Below are positions 14,873 to 17,662 of a DNA stretch of 17,662 bases, in pieces; within the stretch, counting starts at the first letter, position 1, and each line of letters begins with the position of its first letter. The DNA is from Acidobacteriaceae bacterium (GTDB lineage Bacteria > Acidobacteriota > Terriglobia > Terriglobales > SbA1): positions 1 to 17,662 of the forward strand of contig PLEA01000270.1 of the NCBI GenBank assembly GCA_003136335.1. Direction: 5' to 3'. A program made the position numbers and the translations under genes. The notes beneath the pieces were generated by a model. That model was not told where the DNA came from and did no database searches. It saw only the letters and a program-made list of their open reading frames with translations.

Positions 14873-16405
14873 CTACACGGGTACATTTACTTCCGGCCAA
14901 TATCGGAAATTGCGCAATGTAGCTTTGCCGGAGCCGCAGGCGTAGACAGCGGGCCGTACATCAAGAAAGCCGCCCAGTACGTCGTGATGCATCCCCGAGA
15001 TCTCGGCGGATTCCTGTGTGCGCTGCCAAGGTTTGTCGGGTATACGGAAATAGAAATCCACTTCCTGGCGGTCGTTGACGATGCGCAGACTGGCGCGGGT
15101 TGCGCCCTTTTCCCGTCGGCTCGGGATATAGCCATTGGCAAGCCGCACACCCACGCCTTCGGAGTCCAGTGAAATGCCAGTGGCGTGGTCGGGGTTGTAA
15201 AAGAGCAGCAGCCCGGATTCGCAACCGGCCTCGATCTGAACGTCGATCTCGACGGTGTACGAATGTCCTCCGACAGCGGAGGTCAGGACTGAAGTATCGG
15301 CAAGAGACTTGCCGCGCGCCGCCAAAGTGAGAGCGCCATTTCCGACGGTGAATCGGGACGGATCGTATTCCCGCCAGAAGCCCCACTGCAGGCCGAGTTC
15401 GGCACCGTTGAAGTCGTCCGAAGGATCGACGAAACCCTGTTGGATCGCGCCGGGGACAGGCACCGGAATGACCGAGTCTGCCGCGACACCCTCCGGCACG
15501 CGGAACCACCCATCGGTCCTCCACTCGACTGGGAGTAGAAGCAGTTGGCGGCCGAGAGTGCGATAGCCGTTCTCATAGGAGTGAACGGTCATATACCACT
15601 TCCCGCCCGGAGTATCGACGAGCCGCCCGTGGCCCACACTCATCCAACGGTCGGCGCGCGAGGCAGTGTGCACCACCGGATTGTACGGCGAGAACTCCCA
15701 CGGGCCCTCAGCATAGCGGCTGCGCGCACTGACCACGGAGTGGCTGGTGGCTGGCCCTGCGGTGCCTCCCTCGGCAACGTTCAGGTAGTAGTATCCGTTG
15801 TGCTCAAGAAGTTTGGGGGCTTCCAGACAAGTACACTCCATTCTCGTGGTGGCGGGCACGGGCCACGGTTCGAACACAATACGCGGAGCAGTCTTGACGG
15901 CTAGGCCGTCGGCGGTCAACTCGGCCATTTGTCCCCCAGCCATGTAGAGAAAGCGGCGGCCGTTCTCCGCAATGTGCGCGGGGTCAATGGCGTTGATGCC
16001 GAGATCGGCGGGATCGCTCCACGGTCCGGTCGGATGATCGGCGTGGATCACGCGCAGCCGATTGTCTGCAGGGAAATAAATATAAAAACGCTTTTGATAC
16101 TCGCAGAGATACGGAGCCCATACGCTGCCGTGGTAGGAATGCAGCGCGGCGGCCACCGGGTGCCAGTTGATCAGGTCCCGCGAATGCCAGATCAGCAGGC
16201 CGGGGGCGTAGTCGAAGCTGGAGTGGGTGAGATAGAAGTCGTCGCCCACACGGATGGGACTGGCGTCGGGGTGGTCGCCGCCCATGATCGGGTTGTGATA
16301 CGTGCCCGTGACGGCTTGCGCGAGAGCAAGAGGTCTCTTAGGTGCAACAGCCAGAGCAGCGGAGACGACCGACGCATTCCGGACAAATCGGCGGCGTGTG
16401 ATCAT
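14873..16405 (-). CDS. Tat-exported GH43 family glycoside hydrolase (xylosidase/arabinofuranosidase type)
   Basis: This is a 510-residue exported five-bladed beta-propeller glycosidase. The ATG at 16405 is chosen because it places the twin-arginine motif TRRRFVR at residues 3-9, followed by a hydrophobic stretch. An upstream in-frame ATG at 16495 adds 30 residues without signal character. Neither has a clear Shine-Dalgarno. GH43 residues are visible in order: catalytic base Asp47 (GGDHPDASPI), pKa-modulating Asp141 (AIDPAHI) and catalytic acid Glu195 (CLEAPKLLEHNGYYYL). Residues of about 320-510 form a carboxy-terminal beta-sandwich (DDFNGAELGLQWGF onward) as in GH43 beta-xylosidases. It probably hydrolyses arabinose- or xylose-containing plant polysaccharide in the periplasm or outside the cell. 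The exact specificity is not readable. The next relic upstream is on the same strand, so a former carbohydrate operon is possible. Confidence 0.9.
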   Translation of the reverse strand: MITRRRFVRNASVVSAALAVAPKRPLALAQAVTGTYHNPIMGGDHPDASPIRVGDDFYLTHSSFDYAPGLLIWHSRDLINWHPVAAALHSYHGSVWAPYLCEYQKRFYIYFPADNRLRVIHADHPTGPWSDPADLGINAIDPAHIAENGRRFLYMAGGQMAELTADGLAVKTAPRIVFEPWPVPATTRMECTCLEAPKLLEHNGYYYLNVAEGGTAGPATSHSVVSARSRYAEGPWEFSPYNPVVHTASRADRWMSVGHGRLVDTPGGKWYMTVHSYENGYRTLGRQLLLLPVEWRTDGWFRVPEGVAADSVIPVPVPGAIQQGFVDPSDDFNGAELGLQWGFWREYDPSRFTVGNGALTLAARGKSLADTSVLTSAVGGHSYTVEIDVQIEAGCESGLLLFYNPDHATGISLDSEGVGVRLANGYIPSRREKGATRASLRIVNDRQEVDFYFRIPDKPWQRTQESAEISGMHHDVLGGFLDVRPAVYACGSGKATLRNFRYWPEVNVPV

Positions 16406-16415
16406 AGAGGCAAGT

Positions 16416-17017
16416 CTATCCGCGCGCTCGTACCGGAGTACGCAGAAAACGGAGCAAGTCGCGATGCTGGCCGCGCGAGCTAGATTCGAATTCATCGATT
16501 AGCTCTACGGCCTTCCACTGCGGATTCAACTCGGGATCGCGCAACGGAGATGCAGCATAGTGCAGCCGTGGGACGAGGATTCCGCCCTTAGTCTTGCGGA
16601 GGGTTAGTCCGCGCCGCACCTCAAGCGCAGTCGGCGGACTCGCGAGCAGCTCCTGTCGGAACGGCTCAACGCGGTTGGTCCTCTTCGGTTCTGACGATGT
16701 CGTGTCGTGCATCTGCATACCATCCTGGTCCGGCTGAGGAATTGAAAATGATCTTGCCCTTGACCGCCGCCAGCGCTTCGTTGTAGCACTCGCCTGCGTC
16801 CGGTTGGAAACTCGATTCGTCGTTCAGGTATCCCCACGGGTGATACGAACGGATCTGATCGGCACCGCCGGGGATGCCGATGATGTAGCTCCCGTTGGCG
16901 TAGTTCAATTCATGATCAGCTTGTCGTTCGAGCGCTGCCGAGAAGCACAGGAGAAAAGCGCCGCTGCAGCATAAAACCTCCGATGAGGGAGACCGGGAAT
17001 ACGAACCGAGTCTCCAT
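16416..17017 (-). pseudogene. Frameshifted relic of an unrecognised secreted protein
   Basis: I cannot name this family. One minus-strand frame (down to 16666) reads GAFLLCFSAALERQADHELN, then NYANGSYIIGIPGGADQIRS, YHPWGYLNDESSFQPDAGEC, YNEALAAVKGKIIFNSSAGP and GWYADARHDIVRTEED, a protein-like sequence. It stops shortly after. A second frame, open to 16416, continues plausibly with VEPFRQELLASPPTALEVRR and LHYAASPLRDPELNPQWKAV. The break would be near 16680-16700. At the other end METRFVFPVSLIGGFML (ATG at 17017) is a signal-like start in yet another frame, so a second shift near 16970 is likely. The main frame has no good start codon. Its position directly before the GH43 gene suggests a lost carbohydrate-related partner, which is a guess. 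Confidence 0.5.
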
Positions 17018-17147
17018 TCGGCTTACTTCGATACGAAATAATATACTCGCTCTGGCGACAGCTATCGGCCCGTCCCGGTTAGGAAATCGTCTCAAGTGGG
17101 CCATTTCACTCGTTGACGAACCGCAGGTTTCCGCGACAATCCCTGGC

Positions 17148-17528
17148 TCAGCTTCTTGTTTTCTTGTGGATAGAGTCGATCTTCAATTGCGCTTGCGGTA
17201 CCTCGGGCCGGTTCGGGAAAAATGTAATGAAGTCCCGATATTCCACCTCTGCTTGCTTGAAAGCGCCTTCCGCGTACCCCGCGTCGGCTATGGAGAGCTT
17301 CGCCCGAGGCACATAATCGGATTCGGGATGGCTATCGATGAGGGTTTCGAGCAGGGTACGCGCCGCAAGATATTCGGATTTCTGCAAGGCCGTCACGGCC
17401 CGGCCAAAGAGGACTTTGTCCGACTCATTTACATTAGAGGTTGCTACTTGGGCATGAGAGAACCCCAGGAACACTGAGAGCAGCACTCCGTTCGTAACAG
17501 CCGATGCGATGGTTCGCTGAATTGTCAT
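17148..17528 (-). CDS. Short exported BamD/YfiO-like TPR protein, probably truncated
   Basis: This is a 126-residue exported protein. The ATG at 17528 is preceded by AAGGAGGAG (17542-17534), a strong ribosome-binding site; the GTG six bases upstream is too close to it. Residues 1-25 form a signal peptide ending SHA-Q. DKVLFGRAVTALQKSEYLAA, RTLLETLIDSHPESDYVPRA and AEVEYRDFITFFPNRPEVPQ are the first two to three TPR units typical of BamD, the lipoprotein of the outer-membrane protein assembly complex. Two things are odd. There is no lipobox cysteine, and the protein ends at IDSIHKKTRS, where BamD normally continues for roughly another hundred residues. It could be a truncated paralogue, a decaying gene or a minimal TPR protein. 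An intact BamD is presumably elsewhere. Confidence 0.7.
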   Translation of the reverse strand: MTIQRTIASAVTNGVLLSVFLGFSHAQVATSNVNESDKVLFGRAVTALQKSEYLAARTLLETLIDSHPESDYVPRAKLSIADAGYAEGAFKQAEVEYRDFITFFPNRPEVPQAQLKIDSIHKKTRS

Positions 17529-17662
17529 ACTCACTCCTCCTTCAGCCTTGTGAAACGGAACTGTCTTGCAATCCTACCGCGTCAGGGTTTGCTGGTCTAT
17601 GCTCAGCCACCAATCGAAGGATGAGGTTTGGACGGTTGGTGATAAATCTTAGTACCCTATCG

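Noticed and set aside
16406..16495. Longer start for the GH43 gene at 16495
   Set aside because: The extra 30 residues push the twin-arginine motif away from the amino end and there is no clear ribosome-binding site at that ATG.
17101..17111. CCATTTCACTC also found at 5-15, considered as a repeat or attachment site
   Set aside because: An 11-base match is expected by chance in a window of this size and the flanks do not match.
1..17662. CRISPR array, rRNA, intact insertion sequence or prophage
   Set aside because: No regularly spaced direct repeats, rRNA-like sequence, transposase, integrase or phage structural gene was seen.

Overview
The window looks like a chromosomal segment of a soil-type Acidobacteriota (Terriglobia-like) genome. 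I infer this from family content: a secreted S9 prolyl-oligopeptidase, a PDZ/multi-TM/GAF/SpoIIE phosphatase, a LolA-like/M48 protease fusion, a BamD-like TPR protein and a GH43 enzyme. The genes are moderately GC-rich, several lack a clear Shine-Dalgarno sequence, and they are separated by unusually long, decayed spacers. No rRNA, tRNA, CRISPR array, intact transposase or phage gene was seen.

Layout. 438-2912 (+) is a secreted S9 peptidase. 2913-3787 is a decayed spacer with a hairpin repeat and a frameshifted DUF1254 fragment. 3788-6397 (-) is a membrane-bound PDZ/GAF/SpoIIE phosphatase. 6398-7057 is a gene-poor divergent spacer with another repeat copy and a probable SRAP remnant. 7058-8902 (+) is an exported M48 metalloprotease with an internal duplication of its zinc-motif helix. 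8903-9724 is a decayed spacer with a TPR-protein remnant and another repeat copy.

9725-14703 is the most coherent unit. A three-gene operon on the minus strand encodes an ABC ATPase, an FtsX/MacB-like permease and a 39-residue single-TM protein, with overlapping reading frames. It is divergent from a response regulator/histidine kinase operon on the plus strand, whose kinase has almost no extracytoplasmic sensor loop. The 102-bp divergent spacer carries a symmetric operator: the motif TTCAGG-N5-TTCAGCC occurs once on each strand, each copy facing one operon. The arrangement predicts that the regulator controls both operons and that the transporter or the small protein may supply the signal to the kinase, as in transporter-sensing modules, though these are not the classical BceRS-type proteins.

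On the right, 14873-16405 (-) is a Tat-exported GH43 glycosidase. It is followed upstream by a frameshifted, unrecognised secreted-protein relic (16416-17017, -) and a short BamD-like TPR protein (17148-17528, -).

A dispersed intergenic repeat, with box 1 AGAAACGGGCTT and, in three of the copies, box 2 AAGCCGACTT, recurs in most long spacers (about 33-215, 3103-3230, 6829-6912, 9385-9521, 14768-14830). In the two clearest copies the boxes are inverted relative to each other and can fold into a hairpin. The spacers that hold repeats often also hold gene relics.
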